Shown here in pieces: positions 11,440-23,650 of a DNA stretch of 64,000 bases; within the stretch, counting starts at the first letter, position 1, and every line of letters starts with the position of its first letter. The notes beneath the pieces are model-generated. The model was given only the letters and a program-made list of their open reading frames with translations. It made no database searches and was not told where the DNA came from. Origin of the DNA: Agrocybe praecox (lineage: Eukaryota > Basidiomycota > Agaricomycetes > Agaricales > Agrocybaceae); the NCBI GenBank assembly GCA_964017145.1, contig OZ024842.1, positions 2,790,001 through 2,854,000 of the forward strand, written 5' to 3'. A program made the translations under genes and the position numbers.

Positions 11440-13250
11440 GACTACCAAAGGCATCCGCCGCACTGGTTTCCGGGAACGCAAAACCTGTAAAAGCACAAAA
11501 CAATTATTTAGTACTACTTCCGAGGGGTGGCAGGACCTCCGTTCGATTATCAGTATCAACAAATCATAAAACATTGACATACGTCCGCGTCTTGACTCCA
11601 TAAAAAGCAAGGTACACACAAGCTTTGTATGTGTATGTGCCTCCTTGGGGACGAGAATAGCTGTGAGTAAGAATTAGTAGGATAATGGCTAACAATTGAA
11701 ATCAATTAACCCGCACCCGAGTTTGATTTTATTAAAACAATTATAAGTAAGCCAGCCCGCCGGCAGAAAAAGAAACATACCTACCGAGTCGGGCGGAAAA
11801 AATCGAAAATGATATAGGGGAATACCGACTTCATGACCGAGTATTGTAGTTGTTGCATCAAGAGCATCGCATGCGTCGTTATCCATTTCCTTCCATTTCT
11901 TCACAAGAGGTGGAGCGGTGTCACTCTGCCTTTAATGCAGAGGGAGGGAAAAGTTCCACAATGACCCAGGTATTGAACGTAGGTCATGTCAGAGCCGCGC
12001 GTAGGGTTGAAAGCTTATCCAAATCACTGATAGATGTGGATGTGAATGACGGACAGTATGGCCTGCCTAGGACCATTGAATGTATTGTTTGTGCAGCCCG
12101 CTGTGAGAGATATTAAGTACATCGGTTCTGACCCATGAGAAAAACGACTTGCTATTGGCCTGACTCGAGAAGATGATATATATACCTGACTGCACTTTAC
12201 CGGCGTCTCCTCGGTCGATGTCCGAGGCTGTACGCAGGTCAAGAAACGTATACCGCGTGCTCGTCCATCCTATTGGATGATGTTTATGCAAAGCTAAAAC
12301 AAAGACTGTAAGCATAAGAGCCGGATCCTAACCCGACCGAGCAAGTAGCGGCTTAGCCTGTGGCAGCAGACAACACTTGACAGGATCTAAAAAGGTCTCG
12401 ATAGACCGTCATCGTTCGTCACCTGCGCCCCCGCTAGTACATAGGTGCGAGTGCGAGCGAGCCACTGGGTGCGAACAATTTTGATCATCAACACTTCCTG
12501 TCCAGAAAAGTCCAACGCAGTTCCAGTGTCCAAAAAACGCTGACTTAGAACCATACAGTATGGAAGGTCGGCGACGGCATGATACGTTCGGAGAAAACAG
12601 CGGTGGGGTGGGGAAGGATGGTCATGTAGTAGGAGCTTGTCCGTCCATGCCATGCATCCAGAACCCATACGTGACCCGTCTAAAACCGCACTGGAGCTCG
12701 AAGTCTGGCAGATAGGGCGCGTCGGAAGCGCATGTGGCTAGGCCTGAATCAGTTCGCAGCTGGATCCATACTCATTGCTCGAAGAGAACTTTGAGCCGGT
12801 GAGAGAAGGCTGCGCGAGACTTGTGACATTTGGGCATAAGAATATAAAGCATTTCCCAGGACCCATAAGTGCGTCATGATTTCGATACAGTTCAAAAGGC
12901 GTCAGAAGACCGACATGCATCATGTGAAGCATATCCCATCCAAGTTCATAATCCAAGCAAGATATATCTGCACAGTTTACAGCACAGAGGGCTTTTCTGT
13001 GAGGTGCAGACTTGGCAAACAAGCTGCAAGGATATAACAAGAGGACGCCCCTCGATCTGAGTCGTGACAGAAAAAGAAGAACGGCTGCCAGTGATTCCCG
13101 GACATATTCCGCTAAGCGACACACGAGATGATCTTCCCCAGGAAACGTTCTTCCAGCAGCGGCCGAGACATACAACTTCTCGAAGTGGGAGTCCCGAAAA
13201 CAAGTTGAAAGTGAACAGACGCTGGTCGATTCCATGATGGGATGGATCAT
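11440..13250 (-). pseudogene. Possible unrecognised or decayed multi-exon gene
   Basis: Several stretches look like exons but no complete model closes. A long frame from 13250 runs to a TAG at 12738-12740 and then stays open in the same frame to 12387, reading for example YHAVADLPYCMVLSQRFLDT and VLMIKIVRTQWLARTRTYVL. Downstream are candidate exons near 12300-12190 (HKHHPIGWTSTRYTFLDLRT, flanked by TTTTAG and GTATAT), near 11930-11790 (KKWKEMDNDACDALDATTT to FRFFPPDS) and near 11660-11585. No family was recognised. The in-frame stop and unclear joins suggest either a decayed gene or a real gene whose introns I have misplaced. Confidence 0.3.
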
Positions 13251-13922
13251 CCACGCCAGCGCCTGCAGGACTGCCCGTTGCGTGGTGCGTACGTACTGTA
13301 ACGTTCACGGTACGCTTTCGAGCACGAGGACAAATGTCACATGCACGTGCTGCTAATATACACGCGTCCAAATGACGATCCTTGTCAGATAGTGCAAAAT
13401 TTGACGCGTCATGTATAAGTCCTGTTGATGGAAGGCTTCAAAAACCAAGTACCACGCTTATTTAAGCTCATAAAACGAATCAGGTTGATGCAATATAGCA
13501 AAGCTTACCTTTTTAGGATTATGTCACGCGAAATAACCCAAGAAGCATTCGGTTTAGCACGATTTGATTTTTAAAAATTCAAGCTGCCTCTAATAGATGA
13601 TAGTAAATACATAGTTACAAGGATGCACAACACAAAGACAAAACAAGGGGTGGATAGTGAGAGAACGTAAGTGTGATATCAGGGACGGAGGCGGGAACAA
13701 TGAACGAGACTCGAGTTTGTTGTTTGTACACATACACGGGGAGAGAGACTGGATAGAGAGATAGAGATGAATGGATTAGAGTAAAACTTCCGGATCCGAA
13801 ATAGAATATTGATATGCAAGAGAAATATCCAATCAGAAATTAGGAGATGAACGCATTGAAGATGTGGATGGACAAGGAAGTTCACGCAGCACAGATGATG
13901 GAAGTGGAGGCCGATTTCCCAA

Positions 13923-15362
13923 TTAAACTCGAGCTTTTTTCGTCCTTGGCTTGCTGGAATTTGTGACCGGTTTGGTTGGTTGGGTCTCAGCTGCGGGCGT
14001 ACACGTCCCGGATGCTTCGGTTTCTGGACTTGATTGAGGCTTAAAGACGCGACCACGGCCGCGAGTCATCATGCCCTCTGTCGCACTTGACGAATCTTGG
14101 TCCTTCAGTCCCTCATCGTTTTCGATGTCATCGTCGTGTGCTTTTCGCTTCCTAGACGGCGAGGATGCAACTGCGGTATCCGTTGATGTCACTGACGGAG
14201 AGCGTTCGTTTACCCTAGCTTCGGCATCGGCATCGTCAACGAGTGTGTTCACGGAAGACTGTGAGGTTGACCGCAAATGCACGTGCGATGATAATAGTAG
14301 GGTAGATGTCGACGAAATTACCGGTGAAACGGGATCAGAAGGGGGAAGGGGTTCTGGGGATTCGACCAAGGGCGATTGACTCTCCTCCGTGGGGGCAAAG
14401 ATTACCCGGGGAGCTTTCAGTTGTTCTGGCGAAACCTTTTTACGCACACGGGTGCTGGAACGGGTAGGAGAATCTTGCACAGCTGGAAGGGGCGGGGCAC
14501 TAGGTAATGAAATTGGTTCGTGTTCAGGAGTGATGGGCACGGGTCGAAGTGCCGAGCGTGTCTTTTTGGTGCGATCAGGAGAGCTCGTTGGGCCAGATGG
14601 CTTCTTGGTGTTCGCAGATTTCCTCTTATTGAAGATGTTGGACGAGCCGACCTCTACAAAATTGAAAAACTCGCTAATAGTCCTGGGTGTTTCCGCGTGG
14701 TTCTCAGTAGAGGCATTACTCCGAAGGGTGCGCTTGGTCTCTGCGGGCTGATTTAGGATAGGATACCACTTCTGCTGAACATGGACATAGTTGAATTTCT
14801 CTTGAATTCCTTGCAGGATCACTCTGTGATCCCTCCACCCATGCCATAGCACTGGGTATCTAATGAGGCGGGGAGCTATGGCCCGCCATCAGTTGTAAGC
14901 ATCATGGGTAAACGGTAAGGGAGACATACACGCAAATGCAACTCTGTCGACTATGCCTCCTATCGTTGCATAATCTTTCATATCCCACATAAGCCAGTGA
15001 GCAGGATCGTGAGGTTCGTGGACAACATGCAATGCGGCGAGTACGAAGACGATGTCGGACGGAGGTGGGACCATCTGCCGTGCCCCCCTCAACTCGGAGA
15101 GGTACTGTTGCACTGGGGGCCACTCTGGAGAGTACTGGAGTTCGTAATCCAGCTCCCACACGCCCGGTTGTATTTCGACTGACGATGGTGCTACTTGCGG
15201 CTGAGGCGGCGGACTGGGTAGCGGAGATGCAGGCTTGATCTGAAAGACTCGTTTCTTGGGTGGTAAAGGATCTTGCCTCGCTGATGAAATGGTATACTGC
15301 CATTTTGAATAACCTGGCTCATGGAGAAAGGTTTGATTTGAATAATCTGAAGTGCAGGCCAT
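13923..15362 (-). CDS. Uncharacterised Ser/Pro-rich, probably nuclear protein
   Basis: Two exons are joined by an intron with donor GTATGT after VDRVAFA and acceptor CCATAG before SPRLIRYPVLWHGWRDHR, in continuous phase. The total is about 455 residues. The first third holds the only ordered-looking part: GVWELDYELQYSPEWPPVQQ, then PSDIVFVLAALHVVHEPHDP and the region across the intron to NYVHVQQKWYPILNQ. After that the protein is disordered, with Ser/Thr-Pro sites, basic clusters (for example SPSRKRKAHDDD) and a basic end KPRTKKARV that could act as a nuclear localisation signal. No domain was recognised. The start ATG at 15362 fits the first open codon (MACTSDYSNQTF). Confidence 0.75.
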
Positions 15363-15972
15363 TTGTGAACTGATTCAGAGTTCACACTGAAGGAGAAAGC
15401 GGGGAAACTGTATGCAGAGGAGGACTGGCGGAGAGTTGATGAGGGAGGAAAGACGGTAAATAGAGAGAGAAGGGTGGAGGAATGAAGAAAACAGAGAAAG
15501 CAAGGAGAGTTGTATGTGGTGTGCCACTACAGAGAGACGGTCTGAAGGCACTGAGGGTTTAACTGTCCCATTTCCATTTTGGGACTACACTAATGCCTCG
15601 GGTGCAGTGTGGGAATTTCTGTCCGATTCCTCAAAACCCATCTCATTCACAAAAGACACAGCAAAACAACAAGAGACATACAGGATATAGTCTCTACCTT
15701 TTCTTATCATTTCGAAACATTTGCAAAGATGATCTCCTCAAGTTATCTAATCCTTAGATCCACCATCATCGCTCGGCTATTTCCAATTATCATCCATTCT
15801 TCAATTTGTTATATAGATTCCACTTCAAGTTCTACATACACTGACAGAAACTAGAATTACCATCTCCTCTACCAGAAACTTGATAGTAAACCTCTGCAAT
15901 TTCGCCCGACTCGCCTCGTGTACTTTTTCTTCTGTCGTGTGCCAACGACATTATTTCCACGCCATGCGCCAA
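15363..15972. other. Intergenic; promoter of the 15362 gene
   Basis: About 610 bp lies between the minus-strand start at 15362 and the stop of the OB-fold gene. The segment next to the start is CT/GA-biased. No gene was seen. Confidence 0.4.
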
Positions 15973-16519
15973 TCAAGTCGTGGCCGTGGAATCTTCCTCG
16001 TGTTCGTTCTCTTCTTCCTCGAGAACCCTGTTCCACAGCTCCAGGTCCAAGTCCGGCGAGGGCGCTATTAGGATGGCACGCAGGACCAGTCGAGGCGAAA
16101 TATACAAGTACGGAATCGTGCTCGGCTTGGCCGGAAGATCAAAAGGCTTCTGAAAATCATGGATCGGCAGCTGGGATTAGCATCCATTCTTCTCCAAAGC
16201 ATCTCCAAGCTTCTTACCTCTACCCTTTCTATCCGACCAATGACGATGACTGTGCTGATACGCTCAGTGGCCCAGAGTTTCGACTGTGAATCCAACGCTA
16301 GGCTTATGTCAACCAGCAAGCCTTGGTGACCATCAATTAATGTCAGGATAGCACTCGGAGGGTCATAATGCAGCACCCTGTCTCCATAAATCATTTCATA
16401 TCCTAGACCGATTAGCGGACCAACACATACCGTCCAGCGACCCTCACCTTCTCATCCGTTGGTCGACTGTCAATTCTGCATAATCTAGTCCTAATTGCGG
16501 ATTCGGTCTGCTGTGGCAT
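15973..16519 (-). CDS. Small OB-fold protein, candidate Ten1-like CST telomere subunit
   Basis: Three exons give about 145 residues. The ATG at 16519 starts MPQQTESAIRTRLCRIDSRP. Exon 1 ends in VRVAGR at a GTATGTG donor, exon 2 reads VLHYDPPSAILTLIDGHQGL to VIVIGRIERVE, and exon 3 begins KPFDLPAKPSTIPYLYISPR and ends in an acidic tail (EEEENEHEED). All phases agree. The pattern of beta strands (VRVAGRVLHYD, AILTLIDG, LLVDISL, TVIVIGRIE) is that of a single OB fold. The size matches Ten1, which with Stn1 and Ctc1/Cdc13 caps telomeres. The Ten1 call is inference; an RPA3- or RMI-type OB protein is the alternative. Confidence 0.6.
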
Positions 16520-16946
16520 CAAACGAAGATGATTGCGTTATTCGGGTGTTGTCTTCCAGTGCAAGGCAGAGGATACGGATGTGAGACCGGAATATCCGAA
16601 TCTTAGCGAAAAGCAAAAAGGGAACCCTGAACAACTTGACAGTGAAACGCGGTTTGAAGCAACACGCGACGCGCTCACGTGGTCTGCCCTGCAGGGGCTG
16701 GGCCCTGATGCAATTATGTACTTGTCTAGATAGGCATTTCCCGACTTTAAACTCCGCGACGATGATGCGATTGCCTTTTGCAGACAGACGCTGGTAAGGA
16801 GTAAGCCCGATAGTCTGGCTGGTATGTGAATTATTAATATATAAAGCGAGCACTGGTTTAGGTATAAAGAAATCAGAGAACGACAATAATATACAGGCGG
16901 CGAACGAAAAATTGGCGGGTACTCGGAAAAAGTAAAGTTGCGAATA

Positions 16947-18536
16947 CTACAAATCTTTGCCTCGCTTCTTTGATTTTCTCTCCGCATCCCGTAATGTTAC
17001 TCTTACACCATACTTTGAGAGGTCCTAAATAAAAAATTAAAACGGTGGATAGTAAGTACATGACCTGCAGCGGTGTATCGCCAGGCCTGAGAGCCGTTTG
17101 CCTCCAGCTTGATAGAAATAATCGTCACCTTTGTCAACTGCGTAGACGGTTCTAATCCTGGAAATTCACGCGTTGAGTACACTTTGAAAGGTCCTCCGTA
17201 GAGCTCGGCGAGTATAGGAGTATGCTCATGTCCTGGGACTCCCGAGTATATGTCGAATACTCTGTATCGCAATATAAATACCCCTTCTCTTCGCACGGCC
17301 AGGTCCTGTCGTGGAGAGAGAAGAGGGAATGTCAGCAACAAAAACAGATTAACACCGAGCAAATTAGTAATTATAATCACAGCCCTGGGCGTTCACAGCT
17401 CGCTGGACTCTAAAGCTTCTAGTGCCACGGTCAGACACCAGAATTAAATAAACCACGTAGCAGCATTATCATGGACGTAATATTCCTTCCTTCTGTCCTC
17501 ATTGCCAGTCTTTATTTACCTATCCATGATACCCGTTGCCAATGCTATCGTACCACCCCAGTTCTACCAGACGACAGAACTCGAAAGTCTACCTACTCAC
17601 CCCAAAAACGAAGACGAAAGCTTTCCTTCCATTAAGATCCACCAATGTCGGCTCTGCGAATTTTTCACCGATGAGCGCCGGAGTGAGCTTCGACGACTCT
17701 GTTACAAGATGGTTCCCAATGCGGTGGACTACGTCGGTTGGCATCTCTGAGGGGAAAACAGTCCCTAGCATGAGCTGCCTACGGGGAATTTGGAATGGCA
17801 GTGTCGGCGCCTGACTTTCATTTGCCTGCAAGCTCGTGTAGGGATGTAGTGGGAAATAGGTCAGAGTAGGTTGCGCTTGCTGCTGCTGGTATGTGCTGCC
17901 CATCGCTCCACGGTTAATGCCGCTCGGTCCACTCCCATGGGTACTACTGCCTGGCATATTCTGCGACGAGTACAAGATTGGTTCTGGCGACTGAGAAGCT
18001 GGAGAACGAGTGTCGTAAGTCGACTCCGGTACTGGGAATAGATCGAGGGTACACATTAACCCCACGTTCAGAACATTCCTACAGAAGGGGAATTCAAAAA
18101 AGGCATTAGTGTCTGGTGTCGACAAAGGCCAGGCGAGGAGGAACGCCAATAATTATTTACTCGTACAACAATTCTCCTTCCCAAGGTTGGTAGTGGCTAC
18201 CACTGTCCTCAGGCGTACCAGCGGCTCCGGATTCAAATAATCGCAGGCGTACAGCAGGCGGAGGGTCAAGCGGCCGACGATCAACTTTAGCATATCTACA
18301 GAAGATTGACGATCAGTTATTTAAACCCCGTATTCTAAGGCACCGAGTGAAAGGTGCTACCGACGTTGAACTTACTTTCGTCCAGAATCGGCTTTCTGGA
18401 TTTCCTCCAGCTCGACCCGTATGGTACGCCCAGCAAATTGACCCGACTCAAAGGTCACTGGATCACCAATAGTCACCACTGAAGCACCGATCCCAGGCTG
18501 ATCTGGTCCAGAATTTTGGCGGTGATGGGGATTCAT
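16947..18536 (-). CDS. Velvet-family transcriptional regulator
   Basis: Velvet proteins are fungal DNA-binding regulators coupling development, light and secondary metabolism. Exon 1 (MNPHHRQNSGPDQ...) reaches GRTIRVELEEIQKADSGRK. Exon 2 reads YAKVDRRPLDPPPAVRLRLF, the hallmark velvet motif. Exon 3 gives NVLNVGLMCTLDLFPVPES. A Ser/Gln-rich insertion follows, then VFPSEMPTDVVHRIGNHLVT. A long intron (about 280 bp) precedes DLAVRREGVFILRYRVFDIY and GGPFKVYSTREFPGLEPSTQ. The last exon reads YGVRVTLRDAERKSKKRGK with a basic, NLS-like end. The join around LTK to YGVRV is uncertain; one or two short introns are possible. Total about 350 residues. I cannot decide between the VeA, VelB and VosA branches. 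ATG 18536 is the first in frame. Confidence 0.9.
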
Positions 18537-19656
18537 GTCTAATTTCACGAGGAACGATCAGTCTTTTATTCGAGGGCTTTTGTCGTTGGGAAAAGTTATT
18601 ATCTTCCGTAGAAGATAGAATAAGGGCGCTAGAGGTGATATGTAAAAATGGGAGAGAAGAGAACCTTTCTTGTCTTTCACCCATCAAGAATAACAAGAAT
18701 ATATAGCAAAGAATAAATCTGCTTTGCTGCCCAACACACTACCAGTGAACGGGTGGATCCGTTCTGAAGAAGGATTGCTTCATGATAGTAGTCGATCTGC
18801 AGTCGCATGTCCGGACATTAATAATCGTACTGATCATGTTGTACTAGCCACAGATAGGGACAAATTCGCTGCAAATACGTATCGGACCGTCGACCATGTC
18901 AACTACCTATTATTTGAAAGCATATCCGACAATAAAGGATGAAATAAGAGTAGATGACGCAGGGTTCGATTTGGGACGCGGCTCTTTGAATAGTCCAATC
19001 GTAGTTTATCGCGCGTATTTGTGCGCTAGCTCCAACGCCGTCAGGGAACCTGTTATATCGACTTTTGCCTTGACACCATTCGCTCTGGAATTCTATTCCC
19101 CAGTGCAAGACATTAATGATCTTGATATTGCCGTGACTTGTCAATAGTATCTCCGGGCGCCGAAGTCATTAGCCGAAATGTTCAATGAGACTCGGGTTTT
19201 GTAAACCATCGATTATCGGCTGCGTAAGAAAGCTGGGGAAGTTGGAAAGCATTAATAGGTTCCAAGATGTTGGAACATACGAATTGGTCAACAGTCGCGG
19301 CCAGCAGATTATTGAATCTGAGCGATTGGCAACGTGCATGCGCTTCAGTGCGCAGTAATCAAGGTTTGCTTTCGGCATCCAGCGAGACACAATTATCCAG
19401 GGATAAAAAAGAAAGTTACAATGAGTTGAATAGAACTTTGGAGATACTATAGAGAGCTCTAAATTCGGAGTAAGATGGATTGGATATACCATCCAAGGTA
19501 TATCAGATGCGGGCGGCTCTAGATAAATGTATCCTCATGTACGGCAAGCGTACGGAGCTAAGGGAGAGCGTTATTAAAAGCAATAGTGACAGATACAAGA
19601 TATATATATAAAAACCTACAAAAGAAACCTAACAAGCGTGGGCAGTTTGACGATAT
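18537..19656. other. Intergenic between velvet and F-box genes
   Basis: About 1.1 kb, including the velvet promoter on its left side. The minus-strand frame at 19169-19492 has no ATG-led, splice-supported structure. No gene was seen. Confidence 0.4.
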
Positions 19657-21419
19657 CTATATGTCAAACCTTCGAATGACCACTTTCCTAGCATAAGCAG
19701 AAACGATTCGTCTATCATCAAAAGACACAGTTCCTCTAATGGGTCTTCGTTGTATAGACTTATCGGCAGGAGCAACTTCTGCACCTGTTCCCGCTTCTAG
19801 ATCCCAGACCCAGATACTCCCATTTTGACCTAAACTAACACATCTTCCATCTGCCAAAGCGAGAGCAGACACGGTGCTCATTTGACCGTGTAGAGTACGC
19901 ACAAAGTTTAATTTCGGGGGAGACGCTGATATGGAATTCGAGTGGGAAGGAAGAACCAATCTATACAGCTGGAGACTCGTGGGAGAATCGTAACCGGAGG
20001 TTAGAGATTCAAATGTCGAAGATGACTGTGAGTCAAGCATATGATGGTATGTGTGACTGTTAGCTCCAGGTGCGATAATAACCCATTTACCATCGGTCTG
20101 AGCATCTGCCACGTTGAAAAGCTTGCGACCCCATTGCTCGCGCATTACACGGAGAGTATTTTCATCAACCCAGCCAGTAGGCGTATCAAACGCGCGAATG
20201 GTTCGGCTGCTCAAAATAGACATAGTAGTGGCGAGAGGATATTTATACTCCTCAAGGAATGAAGGAGAGGAAAAGATCGTCGAGTTTGAGCTCGTTGACG
20301 GAGTATTATCCGAGCTTTTCGCAATTAGTAGCTCCGTAGCTCCAATGGACCAGTGTTCAGGATACACTGGAATGGAGTACGCAATAACGAGTTTGTAGGC
20401 CATGGTTGACGGTGAAGATAGGACCATAGACGCGGGGGGATATGAAGTGAAAGAGCTGAGGGTTTGAGTATGGCGAACCGTCCCGGAAGATAGATCATAC
20501 ATTGATAGAGAAAAGTCATCTGATAAAGTAACAAGTAGGGGATGGTAGTACGCGGCTCTGAAGACATTGTTTGTTCTTGGTGTTCGAGATGATGGTCGAT
20601 AATTAAATCGCCTAATAGGAACAGCAGATAAAGAGGCGGAATTGAATTCAAAGACGGAGAATTCTCCTGTGGAAAAGAAGACGGCAAGAGACAAATGGTC
20701 GGATGGTGGTGGTGATTGGTCTAAAGCCAATGCCATGATTACTTCGTGGTAATTATTTCGTGTTCGTGATTCGTCATAAGGGACGGGAAAGGAACAGCGT
20801 CGGTTGGGATATCTAGTAAGATGCATGACAGCTTTTTTAGAAGAAGCGGTGATAGTCCAAGGTCCTGCAAGGAGTAAATGTGTCTCGTCGTCTGACCATT
20901 CGGATACTGCCCCAGAGTCACCATCAATAGTGTCTGGACATTCAGGATCTACCCATTCTTCTACCAATGAGCGACCTTAGGAAGGGTAAGTCACTAGCCA
21001 AAGTAGATAGACGCATGAAATGCACCATTCCTCCAGTTGGAACTTATTCGAAACATCCATTTCCAATCTTTATACAAGTCTCCTTTGGCTTTGCCGTGAC
21101 CAGGTAATGGTTTCACTTCTCGCCCATCTAAACGGCCAACAAAGCCTTTAGCTCCTCTTAGACGGGTTCTTCCATATTCCCTCAAGTAAAGGTCCTTCCA
21201 AAGCTCGTTGTCTGCTGCAAGTCTTGCCCAATTTCGATTTGTGGCCTGGGTGGCACACAGGTCAACCCAAGACAAGTAGGAAAAGATTGATAGTATAAGT
21301 TCGTCGTATAATGAATTATCGAAGCTGAGAGGTTGCACATGTTTCCAAGTTGCGCTCCCTTCAACATGAGGGCGCTTTCCAGGGGGTAATAGTGCTGGAG
21401 ATAGACTTCGCTTGGGCAT
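19657..21419 (-). CDS. F-box protein with C-terminal WD40-like repeats
   Basis: F-box proteins recruit substrates to SCF (Skp1-cullin-F-box) ubiquitin ligases. Exon 1 from ATG 21419 (MPKRSLSPALLPPGKRPHVE) contains an F-box around residues 30-70: DELILSIFSYLSWVDLCATQ followed by NRNWARLAADNELWKDLY. One 50-bp intron after NWRNG (donor GTGCATTT, acceptor CCTAAG) joins to RSLVEEWVDPECPDTIDGD. The roughly 430-residue C-terminal part has WD40-like strands, the clearest being HGQMSTVSALALADGRCVSL and NGSIWVWDLEAGTG, and ends VVIRRFDI. Total about 575 residues. The substrate is unknown. It shares a very short divergent promoter with the WDR83 gene. Confidence 0.9.
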
Positions 21420-21570
21420 TCTGTTAATCAAGTCGTCGGAAGGGCAGTTTGGCGTTCCGAGTGTGAACTCATCGCCCCGGCCCGGGAAAGACCGTCAACA
21501 TATCTGAACAAATGTTTAGTAGAGCGACCTCGATTCTCAATCTCATGAATCAACCACGTTAATCCTTTTT
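21420..21570. promoter_or_regulatory. Bidirectional promoter, F-box gene / WDR83 gene
   Basis: Only 151 bp separate the two divergent start codons. The interval includes a GC-rich patch (CGCCCCGGCCCGGGAAAG) near 21472-21489. Both genes must therefore share regulatory DNA and overlap in their leaders. Confidence 0.7.
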
Positions 21571-22809
21571 ATGCCGCCTTCACGAGGACCCCAGCCTCTT
21601 GCACGAACACTACATGCTACTCTAGAATCACATAAAGGATCCGTCAATGTTGCTCGTTATTCCAAGGGTAGTGCAAACTATATTCTAACCGGAGGTCAAG
21701 ATCGTACAATACGCCTATGGAACGCGAGTACAGGATTAGAAATAAAAGCTTTTGCTGCGCACGGATATGAAGTGTTATCTATCACAGTGTATGTTTGTTT
21801 GCATTTCCAGTGCTGCTGGCGAGCTTGTTACGAACCTAACTTCGTGTATGAAGATCACAGGACAATGCCCAATTTGCGTCTTCTGGAGGCGACCGCTCCG
21901 TCTTTCTGTGGGATGTTGCTGGAGGTGTTACCACACGTCGTCTTGCGGGACATATGGGAAAAATTTACACTGTTGAATTCAATGAGAATGCTACTGTTGT
22001 AGCCAGTGGTAAGCCATGAACAGAGAGTTAGCAGGATATTGTTGCTGATCAAACTATCCAATTCGCTGTCTGACAGGATCGTTCGACTCCACTGTAAGGT
22101 TATGGGATCTTCGGTCCGTATATGTCTTGTACGAAAAGTATACCCCGAGTTTAATCTTATGTTAATAGTGCCCAGAGTCGAACACCCATCCAGATTCTTG
22201 AAGAAGCTCGTGATGCTGTACAGACTATTCATGTCGGCCCAACATACTTAATAGCGGGTTCCGTCGACGGACATGTTCGTACCTATGACCTCCGCATGGG
22301 GGAACTTCGATCCGATTTCATAGGGCGTAAGTATGATTTTAACTCTTTTCATGATCGAACTTCTAACTAAAAAACAATCATATGCGCAGAACCTGTGGCT
22401 TGTGTGGTACCGACACAGGATGCTCAAACGTACTTGGTTACCACGCTGGATAGCCATAGTCGCATAATGGATGCAACTACAGGAAAAATGCTGAACGACT
22501 TCAAAGGACACCTCAATGAATCTTATCGTTGTCGCGCTTGCTTTGGGCACGGGGGAGCGACTATTGTCTGCGGTGACGAAAATGGGCAGGTCTGGGCATG
22601 GGACTTGGTAGATGTAAAGTTTTTTTTTGTTTATTGAAATTCCGAGACTAATTTGTTTTCAGGCTAAGGTTTTGCAGCCAAATCCTCCCCCGAAAGTTCA
22701 TAACAAGGTCATCACATGGACCGAACATCACCCGATAAATGCAGGCGAATTGATAACCTCCAGCGCCGATGGCACAGTCAAAATTTGGAGGGGGCCGAAT
22801 GACATTTGA
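21571..22809 (+). CDS. WDR83: WD40 protein, WDR83/MORG1 homologue
   Basis: WDR83 is a single beta-propeller scaffold reported in MAPK signalling and associated with spliceosomal complexes. Six exons read as seven WD repeats: SHKGSVNVARYSKGSANYIL and GGQDRTIRLWNASTG, then GDRSVFLWDVAGGVTTRRLA, GSFDSTVRLWDLR, GSVDGHVRTYDLRMGELRSD, TYLVTTLDSHSRIMDATTGK, NESYRCRACFGHGGATIVCG and SSADGTVKIWRG. The NESYRCRACFGH and PPPKVHNKVITWTEHHP sections are characteristic of this orthologue group. Intron 1 uses donor GTATGT after CTATCACAGT, with acceptor ATGAAG giving SITVSQDNAQFASSGG. Length is about 325 residues. ATG 21571 opens MPPSRGPQPLARTLHA. Confidence 0.94.
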
Positions 22810-23611
22810 ATGGAACACAGCGCGCCCTCGTAGTAAAATAGGTTGAAGAGAGCAAAGCACGCTCAAAGGAACATTGAGGTGGTTTGATTAAGCCAGTTAT
22901 CTGTTGTATGAGTTGAAGAACGCGGGGTAAATAGGATCCGCCGTAAATACTTTGATAATGTACATTGGCATATAAAAGACGAATGTATGGATACAGTTTA
23001 CTGGCGTTTGGTCTGATTGAGGGCCTCTGTCGAGGTTGATAAAGTCGCCCATGAGTACAGCACTTCCAAGCTGAATCCAATGTCCAAAACATACCTCTAC
23101 GCGTTGCATCCTCCAGTAATTGGGTATCAACGTGTTCTGCAGGGAGTTGGACATATCTAACAACCGACCCGCGAATAAAGCAGTTCTTGACGGCCATCTT
23201 GACAAAACAAATTTCCATTCTGCAAAGTTATACTCAATACCAGGATGCTCACCATATGAGGATGTCTTGTCTCATCAGCAACCTTGATATTATCAAGTCT
23301 GATATTCAAAAACCTGTACCAGCCACTGAATACGTGTTGAACGCGATAACTAACATGATACGTACTGGTCGACAGATTTCAACACCCCGGTGATTGAAAG
23401 ATCATTTTTGAGTTCAACCGTGACCTGCTGATCGGTTAGAGTCTTGAACACAGAGAATATAAGCTGAATTTAAAGCCATTATGAGATCTAGAATGGTTGT
23501 AGTCGCGAAGAAACATACCATTGGCAGAGATCAGGCAAGACAGGTCCCGTTTACAACTTTGTACATTAGCGACATTCCCATTTCGGATCATGTGCTTGTG
23601 TTTGTTGTGTA

Positions 23612-23650
23612 TGGTGCACAAAACCTAGTCACCGCTACTTTTGAACAACG
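23612..23650 (+). repeat. Left terminal inverted repeat
   Basis: 39 bp, matching the reverse complement of 24141-24179 with one mismatch; preceded by TA. Confidence 0.9.

Noticed and set aside
14071..14751. Plus-strand frames opposite the 13923-15362 gene
   Set aside because: Antisense shadows of a Ser/Pro-rich coding sequence; no start context or introns.
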